64,000 bases of DNA from Rhodospirillaceae bacterium MC! (GTDB taxonomy: Bacteria; Pseudomonadota; Alphaproteobacteria; MC1), in contig NQOV01000012.1 in NCBI GenBank assembly GCA_002632265.1, forward strand, positions 1 through 64,000, in the 5' to 3' direction. Made by a program: the position numbers and the translations under genes. The notes under the pieces are model-generated. The model searched no databases, had not been told where the DNA came from, and worked only from the letters and a program-made list of their open reading frames with translations. This document shows, piece after piece, positions 26,988 to 35,316 of this stretch (its first letter is position 1; each line of letters begins with the position of its first letter).

Positions 26988-27016
26988 ATAATAACATGTA
27001 TAATTAGAAAAATCAA
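26988..27016 (-). promoter_or_regulatory. Promoter of the dynamin-HerA operon
   Basis: Minus strand: TTGATT, 17-bp spacer, TATTAT; about 60 bp upstream of the GTPase start codon. It faces the autotransporter promoter 130 bp away. Confidence 0.65.
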
Positions 27017-27145
27017 GATTAAAATTACTTTATTATGGGAATTTTAACAATGATATTTTTTACGATAATTTCACTTAAATGATTCTATTGTTTAGAGTCT
27101 TTTATTAAAAAAGCCTTAAGAAAAATCGTATAATAATTTATTTTA

Positions 27146-27175
27146 TTGATTTATGGGATCTTTTATGCTTATAAT
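27146..27175 (+). promoter_or_regulatory. Promoter of the autotransporter gene
   Basis: TTGATT, 18-bp spacer, TATAAT, about 35 bp before the start codon at 27211. Confidence 0.7.
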
Positions 27176-27210
27176 GGTTCTAATAAACTAAAACTATCTT
27201 TAAGGATCTT

Positions 27211-29388
27211 ATGCACATGAAAAAAACATTATTATATTCTCTAGTTGGATTGTCATTGTCTTCTACATCCTTTATTGCTCAAGCATATGGGGCTTGTTCA
27301 TACACAGCTAAAGGAGCGGATATTATAACAAAAGGTACATCAGCATGTATTGACGCAGGAACATTAGGGCAAGATATCACTATCGATACACCTATCACAA
27401 CCATTACTTTAAATGATAAAAATAACGTGCTAAGATTACATAATGACTTCTCGGCAGATATTGACGGTAAAAAGGGTAGTGATGAAATTGTCTTACAAGA
27501 ACTTCATAGCCCTTTACCGTCTGATCCATGGTTGGGAGCAATCACAACCGAAACAATAAGCGGAACACATAAAATCACAGGTGCAATCAAAGGTATCGAA
27601 AGTATAGAAACCATAGACGGTACATGGGAATTTACTAAAGAAGTTCATTTAGGAGCGGATGTGCCATCAATTACAGAACTGGCCGCAAGTAATGGAAGTC
27701 AAACACCGAATTTAGAATCTGTAAAACCAGCTACCGCAAGCTATTTCCCTACACTTGCCCAATTATCGAGTGCCACATTGATTTTCGATAAAAAGTTATA
27801 TTTAGGCTTGACCCTACAATCGCCAAAACCGACGGACGCCACTCAAAACCAACCGATAAATGCTCATATTACCGCTGGTCATGTGCAACTTAAAGGCGGT
27901 TTTCAACTTGAGATATTCCAAGGTTTACAAGCCTTACCGAAAAAAAATTATTCCACCACTTTAATCGATAGTGCCGATATTACCGACGGTAACGGCAGTA
28001 AGGATATTACAGACACCGCAGGGAACAAATTAACCCCAGGTACGCCAAATGTTTGGGATGATGGTAACTGGCACATTCAAGAAACCCTTGATGATAAAGG
28101 TTTACACATTAAAGTAGCCGCTGGTAATAATCCCAATTTCTCTGCCATTCCTGACGCCACATCTACCACCACAGCCACAGCCACAGGTACAGGTACAGAC
28201 GCAGGCTCAACCACAACAGACGGCGATTCAAGTGGCGGTGGTGATGCTACCTTAAACTATAATCCGAAAGAATTAAAGTATAATGATGATATAACCTTTG
28301 CCATAAGTAACCAAGCGTCCAAATATCGTACAGATACCATAGTGGCTCACGATTCTAAATTCATTGATTTCTCCGTAGCAAGGGATTCCGCAGGGACTTA
28401 CCAGAATTTATCTTTAATTGAAGCTCATTTAAATATCTCAAGTGCTTTCACCCAAGACGCTCCAGTCTTACACAATACCGATGAACGTAATATGATTAAC
28501 TTACAAGTGGGTTATTATCATGGTTCTGGTCAAACAGGAAAAGAGGGAGCTGATAGTCAATCATATATGGGATCAGATACAGAATCCGACATGGAATCAG
28601 ATATGGAATCCGATACAGACTCAAACTCAACCGCAGATTTTAAAAGATTTGTCAACGCCTATTCCATAGGTAGTGCCGTTAAATTCTACAATCCTTTTAA
28701 ACGCAAAAATGCAGGATTCCTAAGAGATTTATGGTTCAGTACAGGCTTTGATTTGGGCTTTGCTCAACAATATGACATCTCAAGAATGAATGTCGATTGG
28801 GACCAAACAACTCTAGAGGGTAAAGAAAACGATTTCTTCTTAACCAACACATCATTAATAGGGATAGATTTATACGGTCATTTCAAATACAAAAACGGTG
28901 TCAAGCTAGTAGTTAGCCCATATGTGGGACTAGGGTTAAACGCCTATAGATTCGGAATGTATACAGAAGTCGCTCGTAATCCATTAATTATCGATTCCAC
29001 ATATCGCTTTAATGCTTACGGCATTTTTGGCGTTCATGCAAAAACCATATACAGATTTAAGAATAATCAAGTGGTAGGCATAGGAGCTACAATTGAAACA
29101 AACTATCGCTTTAGAAATACCGCTAGCACAGATAACACAGACATAACCGAAAAAACCGTCAGCACCGATAAAGACGGAAAAACTAGCACTTTCACTCGTA
29201 GATTCTCCTACAAACATTGGAAATCTTCCGACATAATAGATAATGTATACAAAAAGTATCCCATAACTTTCGGAATTGACGCAACCTACCAACCAATCCC
29301 AAACCTTGCCTTATTCACCAAAGCCAACTACTCAACCGCCGAACTATATAACTATAATGTAGAAATTGGAGCAAAATTCAACTTCTAA
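27211..29388 (+). CDS. Autotransporter-type outer-membrane protein
   Basis: 725 aa (ATG at 27211 or, with better spacing to AAGGA, at 27217). Signal peptide MKKTLLYSLVGLSLSSTSFIAQAYG. Passenger of about 350 residues with beta-solenoid-like short repeats (ITIDTPITTITLND) and no known motif. Then a Thr/Gly/Ala/Asp-rich linker (about 325-350) and a C-terminal beta-barrel domain of about 300 residues ending in alternating aromatic strands and a final Phe (VEIGAKFNF), the outer-membrane insertion signature. Inside the barrel a loop carries a small acidic repeat (SDTESDMESDMESDTDS). Type Va secretion to the surface is inferred. The passenger function is unknown; adhesion is only a guess. Tandem repeat array follows 8 bp after the stop. 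Confidence 0.82.
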   Translation: MHMKKTLLYSLVGLSLSSTSFIAQAYGACSYTAKGADIITKGTSACIDAGTLGQDITIDTPITTITLNDKNNVLRLHNDFSADIDGKKGSDEIVLQELHSPLPSDPWLGAITTETISGTHKITGAIKGIESIETIDGTWEFTKEVHLGADVPSITELAASNGSQTPNLESVKPATASYFPTLAQLSSATLIFDKKLYLGLTLQSPKPTDATQNQPINAHITAGHVQLKGGFQLEIFQGLQALPKKNYSTTLIDSADITDGNGSKDITDTAGNKLTPGTPNVWDDGNWHIQETLDDKGLHIKVAAGNNPNFSAIPDATSTTTATATGTGTDAGSTTTDGDSSGGGDATLNYNPKELKYNDDITFAISNQASKYRTDTIVAHDSKFIDFSVARDSAGTYQNLSLIEAHLNISSAFTQDAPVLHNTDERNMINLQVGYYHGSGQTGKEGADSQSYMGSDTESDMESDMESDTDSNSTADFKRFVNAYSIGSAVKFYNPFKRKNAGFLRDLWFSTGFDLGFAQQYDISRMNVDWDQTTLEGKENDFFLTNTSLIGIDLYGHFKYKNGVKLVVSPYVGLGLNAYRFGMYTEVARNPLIIDSTYRFNAYGIFGVHAKTIYRFKNNQVVGIGATIETNYRFRNTASTDNTDITEKTVSTDKDGKTSTFTRRFSYKHWKSSDIIDNVYKKYPITFGIDATYQPIPNLALFTKANYSTAELYNYNVEIGAKFNF

Positions 29389-29395
29389 CAAGCCA

Positions 29396-29965
29396 AGGAT
29401 TGGGAGAAATGAGCTAATATGCACCTTACCTTAGGGCTTATGTAGACGTGAGTACACGTCGCCCTAAGTTAAGGCCCATCTTATCTCATTTCTCCCAATC
29501 CTGCGGATCGTGATAAATAAGCTAATCTACAACCTTAACTTAGGGCTTATGTAGACGTGAGTACACGTCGCCCTAAGTTAAGGCCCATCTTAGCTCATTT
29601 CTCCCAATCCTGCGGATCGTGATAAATAAGCTAATCTACAACCTTACCTTAGGGCTTATGTAGACGTGAGTACACGTCGCCCTAAGTTAAGGCCCATCTT
29701 AGCTCATTTCTCCCAATCCTGCGGATCGTGATAAATGGGTTAATATGCACCTTAACGTAAGGCTTATGTAGACGTGAGTACACGTCGCCCTAAGTTAAGA
29801 TACATCTTATCCCATTTCTCCCAATCCTTGGGCTTGCGGTGGTGGATGATTGGGCTAATCTGTACCTTAACTTAGAATTTATGTAGACGTGAGTACACGT
29901 CGCCCTAAGTTAAGGCATATCTTACGATCTTTCTCTCAATCCTGCGGATTGCGGGGGAAGATTGG
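29396..29965 (+). repeat. Second tandem array of five palindromic repeats (subfamily B)
   Basis: Unit ends (CCCAATCCT) at 29502, 29611, 29720, 29828 and 29943: period 108-109, last unit 115 bp. Inner arms read CTTANNTTAGGGC and GCCCTAAGTTAAGG; all share the CTTATGTAGACGTGAGTACACGTCG apex with the 7.3-kb array. The outer ends here are AGGATTGGGAGAAAT / ATTTCTCCCAATCCT rather than the GGAGTG / CACTCC of the first array, yet still pair. It lies between convergent genes. The last unit is worn. Confidence 0.92.
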
Positions 29966-30021
29966 TATTGTATATTATATCTTCTCACACAAATAGAAAC
30001 GCTTTTTATATATATAGTTTC

Positions 30022-30049
30022 TATTGTTTATTGTTTATTGTTTATTGTT
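30022..30049 (+). repeat. Microsatellite, four copies of TATTGTT
   Basis: Four perfect 7-bp units in a row in a noncoding gap; likely to vary in copy number by slippage. No gene start is close enough to suggest phase variation. Confidence 0.9.
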
Positions 30050-30275
30050 TGCTGGCCGAAATTAGGTATAATATAAGTATATATATTGCTAGTTTAGATA
30101 TATATAAGGTAACTGTTTCATTAAACCATATTTAAAGTATTATTAAATATACTCATTATATACTAATATTAGGCCGTAAATTATAATAGGCAGTAGAATA
30201 TAAAATAATCATTTGTATTTATGATGTTCTCTGATAGTTATGTGATAACAGTATGCAGTTTTTATATTCTTGTAT

Positions 30276-30318
30276 ATCTATCACTTAAGGCCTAAATAAT
30301 AGGCCTTAAGTGATAGAT
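30276..30318. repeat. 19-bp perfect hairpin with GGCCTA core (type C)
   Basis: ATCTATCACTTAAGGCCTA, loop AATAA, then the exact complement. No T-run on either side, so it is not a standard terminator. The core GGCCTAAATAATAGGCC recurs in the hairpin at 45508 with one base changed while the outer arms are wholly different. Confidence 0.85.
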
Positions 30319-30416
30319 TAGACAACACAAAAGCAAAATCTAAGATAAATATGTCTACTGTATCTTTAGAGATTGCGAGATTTAAGTGGGGTATGGTTTG
30401 GAATGATCTGCTAATG

Positions 30417-31280
30417 CTAATGGGATGGGTCGTTGAGTGTGTTGAGTTTTAATCTGCCGATGATAACTCCGTCGAATCTATGCACATGTTCCGCAAGGTA
30501 GTTTTCGATTGGTAGGGGATCGATTGTTACTTTTTTGTATATTTTTGAGGCCTCTAATAAATAAGGAGTGTTGTTTTTTATTGTTACGAATCCCATATGT
30601 CCCACATCCAATCCGTGAACTGGGGATGTGAAGAGTATTATATCGCCTTCTTTGAGCTTGTGTGCTATGGTAGAGAACTTTAAAGCAGGAATAAAATAAC
30701 GTATTCTTTTATTTATCAGTTTTTCTCTGATTTTAATTTTCTCCAATTGTTTAGGATGATTTTCCAAGAGTGTATATAAATATGTGTGATGTGTTATGAA
30801 ATCAATGTGTTTTTTGTATCTAACCCCGCCTAGTTTCTTTGTGATATCATCGGCAAGCCCTAACTTCTGTAGATGATAAAGCCAATCAGACGCATAATAA
30901 AGTTGATCGCCATACTCATGAGAATCGCCATTAAAACGTAAATTATTTACTATATTTCTAAAATCTGCGTTATATTCATCGTTTGCACCGTGGGATAATC
31001 CTAAAATTTGCCCTGCGATTGTGCTTTCTACAAAGGTATAACAATCTAAACCACGTAAGTTATATTTAACGGATTTTACGGTATCAGGCACGATAGGAAA
31101 GATAACGTAAGGTCTTTCCCAAAAGACTCTACCGTAGGATGTGGTATTTGCCCCTTGTTTCGCTTTAATTCTCCATAGTCTATAGATGAATTTAGAGACT
31201 GTCTCTGGATTCTTGCTTGCAAATGATACATTTGTTGTATTTATTAAGGCAAAAATAATAAAAATTGCAATATATTTCAT
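30417..31280 (-). CDS. DUF1460-like NlpC/P60-fold peptidase or amidase, exported
   Basis: 287 aa with a signal peptide (MKYIAIFIIFALINTTNVSFA). Motifs fit the DUF1460 group of NlpC/P60-type cell-wall amidases: LDCYTFVESTIAGQI (catalytic Cys, residue about 80), a substrate-side segment with KLKEGDIILFTSP, and HGLDVGHMGFVTIKNNTPYLLEAS carrying the catalytic His. Periplasmic cleavage in peptidoglycan or its fragments is the likely role. Length fits the group. It stands alone on the minus strand, convergent with the autotransporter gene across the repeat array. I am fairly sure of the fold, less of the exact bond cleaved. Confidence 0.75.
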   Translation of the reverse strand: MKYIAIFIIFALINTTNVSFASKNPETVSKFIYRLWRIKAKQGANTTSYGRVFWERPYVIFPIVPDTVKSVKYNLRGLDCYTFVESTIAGQILGLSHGANDEYNADFRNIVNNLRFNGDSHEYGDQLYYASDWLYHLQKLGLADDITKKLGGVRYKKHIDFITHHTYLYTLLENHPKQLEKIKIREKLINKRIRYFIPALKFSTIAHKLKEGDIILFTSPVHGLDVGHMGFVTIKNNTPYLLEASKIYKKVTIDPLPIENYLAEHVHRFDGVIIGRLKLNTLNDPSH

Positions 31281-31527
31281 ATTGTCTCCATGTGTGTTTG
31301 TTTTGTTTAAATGATTTTATAATATATATTTCCATAATATAGCATAGAATAAAAAAAGATTCTAGTTGTTTTTTATTATTGTTTATGATATTATCATATA
31401 TAGTATAGGTTTATCCTTATAATATTGTAGTTTTACAAGGTATTTCAAATAAAAAGAATTTTTATTTCCCTAGTAAATTTATTACATTTGCAAGTTTGCA
31501 ATTTTAGAAAAGTAAAGGAATATGATA

Positions 31528-32631
31528 ATGTCTAGTATCGATCCAACTGTATCAAATACAGGTAATACCGCTCCACAAAGATTTACAGCGGAACAAATCA
31601 CTAAACAATCGCAAGAAGATTTAAATAGTATTTTACAAAAAGATGATGGCATTAGCGGAGCATCTGCATTAACAGGTTCGCAATCTGCCGAAGAGATTCG
31701 CACTCAATCACAAAAGGATTTAGAATCAGTACAAAACTCAAAGGGCTTTTCTCCTGTAGGGAATGCTCAAGATTCGGTAACTCTTTCGCCTTTAGCAGTG
31801 TCAGCTAGTGAAGAAAATCCTGATAATGATAATCTTGATCAGGATTCTGACGAATCGCCACTTGATAGTAATGATATTGAGGCAAATGCTAAACAATATC
31901 TACAAGAATATAACGATAAATCAGATCTTCAAGTGGATGAAGATCAAGAACAAGCAACCACAGAATCTAAATTAAAAAGCGTTTTCGGTAAAGATCTGTC
32001 AGATAATCAATTAAATGGCTATCGTAATCAGATGAAAACTTTCTTCGGTGGCGTTGATCTGTTCGCAACTGGCAATGATAAATCTTCAAGTAAGAGCAAT
32101 TCTTTTGCCAACTTCACAGATACAAGCGGTAACCTAAGAGATATCAACGGTTATATGAATACTCTAGAACGTGTAAAAACTGATAATCCGTCAGCTCGTA
32201 TTACATCGGCGGCGAATTTACAAGATTATGCTAGAGATCATTATGATGACGATATGAACTTCGTTAAAGAAGGTAATGCCGAAAATACTTTCGGTGAAGA
32301 ACGTCATCAGCAAGCTAAATCATTGGATTCTAAATCGGAAGAATTTAGCTTTAAAGATCATTTATCACAAGTGGGTAGGGATATTTATAAAGAAAGATAT
32401 TCTCGCACTGATACAGATGAAAGCCAAGGCGTTAAAGAAACTAAAGAAGATAATACCTTGGGTACATCTCAAACAAGCTTTTTAAATACCATTACTCAAA
32501 ATATGGCCTCTGATGTAAATTCTTTCACTCAATACGATTTTGCTGACATTCAAACCGCTAGCCAAGATCTGAATGATGATATTACTTCAAGCGATACAAC
32601 ATATGCGGTTTCTGGTACAGGTCAGGCTTAA
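31528..32631 (+). CDS. Acidic protein of unknown function, possibly flagellum-related
   Basis: 367 aa from ATG 31528 (MSSIDPT), with AAAGGAA at good distance; an ATG six bases upstream is also possible. Very rich in Asp, Ser, Gln and Asn, no signal peptide, no membrane segment, no cysteine. A motif is repeated in the N-terminal part: AEQITKQSQEDLNSI and AEEIRTQSQKDLESV, about 32 residues apart. Between residues 80 and 95 DSVTLSPLAVSASEE resembles the V-LSP-A motif seen in several flagellar export-related proteins such as FlgM, a weak clue only. I do not recognise a family. A good terminator follows, so it is transcribed alone. Confidence 0.7.
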   Translation: MSSIDPTVSNTGNTAPQRFTAEQITKQSQEDLNSILQKDDGISGASALTGSQSAEEIRTQSQKDLESVQNSKGFSPVGNAQDSVTLSPLAVSASEENPDNDNLDQDSDESPLDSNDIEANAKQYLQEYNDKSDLQVDEDQEQATTESKLKSVFGKDLSDNQLNGYRNQMKTFFGGVDLFATGNDKSSSKSNSFANFTDTSGNLRDINGYMNTLERVKTDNPSARITSAANLQDYARDHYDDDMNFVKEGNAENTFGEERHQQAKSLDSKSEEFSFKDHLSQVGRDIYKERYSRTDTDESQGVKETKEDNTLGTSQTSFLNTITQNMASDVNSFTQYDFADIQTASQDLNDDITSSDTTYAVSGTGQA

Positions 32632-32706
32632 TAATTTAAGTTTGAGTTTGAATTTGAAGTGTTCGAGTCTCAAGTGTATAGGCTAAAACCATAAACTGCC
32701 AACAAT

Positions 32707-32748
32707 AATGCTAGTTATTATCTAAATTAATAACTAGCATTGTTTTAT
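32707..32748 (+). terminator. Intrinsic terminator before ccmF
   Basis: AATGCTAGTTATTA / TAATAACTAGCATT, a perfect 14-bp stem with loop TCTAAAT, followed by GTTTTAT. It closes the acidic-protein gene. Confidence 0.85.
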
Positions 32749-32781
32749 GAATGAAACCATTTAGGAATTAACTTTTTACCC

Positions 32782-34764
32782 ATGCTTTATTCATTATTAT
32801 TTCCAATATTTATAATTAGCATACCTTTTTTACTCTTGCAAGTTGGTACTTCTGTTGCTAGCGTTGTGGTTTATAATAACATTCTTAGTATAATCCATAA
32901 AATATCTGCGATCTTCTCATCGTTTTTGCTATTATTATCTTTTTATGGTTTATTGCATGCTTTTATCCATAATGCCGTTATTTTTGATATGGTTAACTCA
33001 CATACTACCCCAAATTTACCCTTAATATATAAAATAGGTGCAATATGGAGCAATTCTGCAGGTTCGATCTTTTTAGAATTGGCAATTATCAGCTTGTTTA
33101 GCCTTTTCTTTAACCTACAAACCATCATAAATAGCCATATTATCGCAATCGCCAACGGTATATTAGGATTATTTCAATTATCCTTAATGATATACTTATT
33201 ATTCCCCCACAATAATCCCTTTGTTTTACTACATCACAGATTATTTTTAGGCGAACTTAACCCCATGTTGAAAAATATATGGCTAGTTGTTCATCCACCT
33301 AGCTTATACGCAGGATATTCCTTAAGTATTCTCCTAACCGCCGTATATATGGGAGCGATGATCCATAATAAATTAAGAGATTTTAAAACCGTTTTACTGT
33401 TAAAATTCGTTGCTGTGATAGCATTTTCTTTACTATCTTTGGGATTAGTTATCGGCTCAATCTGGGCATACTATACCTTAGGGTGGGGCGGTTTATGGTT
33501 TTGGGATAGCGTGGAAAATCTCGCTCTCTTACCATGGTTAGGACTTTTAGGAGTGATTCATGCCTTGCTTTTCATCCCCCACCAACAAAATCCCACTAAA
33601 TACTCATCTGAATCCGCTGAAAGTAATAGGAATTTAGCCCTATTATGGCTAGTCATAAGCACAACATTAATTCTTGCAGGAATAATTCTTGAAAGATCCA
33701 ACTTATTGATTTCATCCCATAGCTTTTTTGAGAAAAAACAAATGGGAATCTACTTTCTAATTCTCGCCTTTGTCATTTTATTATCCCTATTATGGATGTT
33801 AGCCATAGCCATCACAACAAAAATATCCTTTAAAAACAAAATATTTTTCCTAATAAATTCCGTACTTTTAGGATCAATACTGATTATCTTATTGGGAATT
33901 GTATATCCCATAATAAGTAATTTTTATGGTCATGCCATATCAATAGGAGCAACTTTTTACAATATAATCCTAGTTCCTTTATGGATAATCACGTATTTAG
34001 CTTTAACATTCCACCTAAAACATAAAAAAACCGCCCTTTCTTTCTTTAGTATCGGCATTTTACTTTCATTATACTCAAGAATATACTATCCTTTATCAGT
34101 TAAAGACACAATAATCTCTCTAGCCATTTGTTCCACTGCTTTATCAGTATCCGCTTCATTGCTATTTACTTTATATCAAAACTTTAGCACGAAAAAACTA
34201 GCTCTAAAACACATAAGTACAACATTAATACATATATCAATTGCCACTTTAATGATCGGTTGGCTAAGTGTTAGTGTATATTCTAAAGAAAAAATCATAG
34301 ATCTTCGCATTAACATTCCCACCACTATCAACAAAAAAATCTACCTATTAAAGGACGTGAAAACCATAGCCAACACCAACGCCATTACAGGAGTGCAAAA
34401 GAAACAAATTTATACTATAATTAATGTCAGCAATCCGCACACTAACAGGCTTGAGCATACTTTAAGGCCGTCATTATTAAAGGAAAATAAAGGCACAGGT
34501 TGGCAAATAACTAATACTAATCCAGATACTATTTTAACTCCTTTAAGTAATACATATATTGCTTTAGTTAACGATGTAGCCAGCAGAAATAACAAAGCCC
34601 ATGAAGATGTTTATTATTCCTTTAGAGTATATCAACATTATTTATTTAGCCTGATACTGTTTGCATATTTTTTATTTTTCATGGGACTAATCTTATATGC
34701 CGTTCATTTAGTTACGGAAATATCTCATATCCATAAGAGCAAGGATAACGAAAATGACATATAA
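32782..34764 (+). CDS. ccmF: Haem lyase subunit CcmF
   Basis: 660 aa, 14-15 hydrophobic segments. WWD haem loop WGGLWFWDSVENLALLPWLGL (residues about 230-252) with periplasmic His in HPPSLYAGY and MLWLVVHPP-like context. CcmF with CcmH attaches haem from CcmE to the CXXCH motif of apocytochromes on the periplasmic side. Length is normal. Its 3' end overlaps ccmG by 11 bp. The cluster lacks ccmE, which usually precedes ccmF, and is separated by 19 kb from ccmABCD. Confidence 0.96.
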   Translation: MLYSLLFPIFIISIPFLLLQVGTSVASVVVYNNILSIIHKISAIFSSFLLLLSFYGLLHAFIHNAVIFDMVNSHTTPNLPLIYKIGAIWSNSAGSIFLELAIISLFSLFFNLQTIINSHIIAIANGILGLFQLSLMIYLLFPHNNPFVLLHHRLFLGELNPMLKNIWLVVHPPSLYAGYSLSILLTAVYMGAMIHNKLRDFKTVLLLKFVAVIAFSLLSLGLVIGSIWAYYTLGWGGLWFWDSVENLALLPWLGLLGVIHALLFIPHQQNPTKYSSESAESNRNLALLWLVISTTLILAGIILERSNLLISSHSFFEKKQMGIYFLILAFVILLSLLWMLAIAITTKISFKNKIFFLINSVLLGSILIILLGIVYPIISNFYGHAISIGATFYNIILVPLWIITYLALTFHLKHKKTALSFFSIGILLSLYSRIYYPLSVKDTIISLAICSTALSVSASLLFTLYQNFSTKKLALKHISTTLIHISIATLMIGWLSVSVYSKEKIIDLRINIPTTINKKIYLLKDVKTIANTNAITGVQKKQIYTIINVSNPHTNRLEHTLRPSLLKENKGTGWQITNTNPDTILTPLSNTYIALVNDVASRNNKAHEDVYYSFRVYQHYLFSLILFAYFLFFMGLILYAVHLVTEISHIHKSKDNENDI

Positions 34765-35314
34765 ATCAAAATTTAAAATAATTCTTCCTGTGATAGTTAT
34801 AATTATAATCTTCATATCTCTTTTAATCTTTATGAATCATCATGATAAGCAAGAAAAGATCACAACTAAATTAGTATATAAAACCCTAGATACCCCAAAC
34901 TTTTCCACCATAACCCCGATTGTTAATGATCTTATCCGAGATCAAGATTTTCACAATAAAGTATCGATGTTAACATTCTTAGGAAGTTGGTGTGTGGCCT
35001 GCACTGTGGAACTGCCCATACTTAAAGATTATGTTTCAAAATCCATTCCCATTTATGGCTTGGATTTTGATGAACAATCACAACTTGATATCCTACGCTG
35101 GTTAAAAATCCACCAAGCGGAAAATATCTTCACTAAAATATCCTACGACAATAGGGATACCCTGGTGATAGACCTTGGCGTTACTGGTGCACCTGAAAGT
35201 TTTATCCTTAATAAACAAGGCAAGATAGTTCTTCATGTGGTCGGCATTATTAGTAAAGAATTATGGCTTACAAAAATTCTCCCCCTTGTTAATAACTTGA
35301 AAGGAGCAGATTAA
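34754..35314 (+). CDS. ccmG: Thiol:disulphide oxidoreductase CcmG/DsbE
   Basis: 186 aa. N-terminal membrane anchor (IILPVIVIIIIFISLLIFM), then a thioredoxin fold with the WCVAC active site in FLGSWCVACTVELPIL (residues about 75-90) and the cis-Pro region GVTGAPESFILNKQGKIV. CcmG keeps apocytochrome or CcmH cysteines reduced in the periplasm. Position between ccmF (11-bp overlap) and ccmH (2-bp gap) confirms the identity. The chain is normal in length. Confidence 0.95.
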   Translation: MTYKSKFKIILPVIVIIIIFISLLIFMNHHDKQEKITTKLVYKTLDTPNFSTITPIVNDLIRDQDFHNKVSMLTFLGSWCVACTVELPILKDYVSKSIPIYGLDFDEQSQLDILRWLKIHQAENIFTKISYDNRDTLVIDLGVTGAPESFILNKQGKIVLHVVGIISKELWLTKILPLVNNLKGAD

Positions 35315-35316
35315 TT

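Larger units (their letters stand above)
29966..30416. other. Noncoding gap before the DUF1460-like gene
   Basis: About 450 bp of very AT-rich sequence without a coding ORF. It holds a 4 x 7-bp microsatellite (30022-30049) and a 19-bp perfect hairpin (30276-30318). No tRNA or further repeat unit is seen. Confidence 0.55.
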
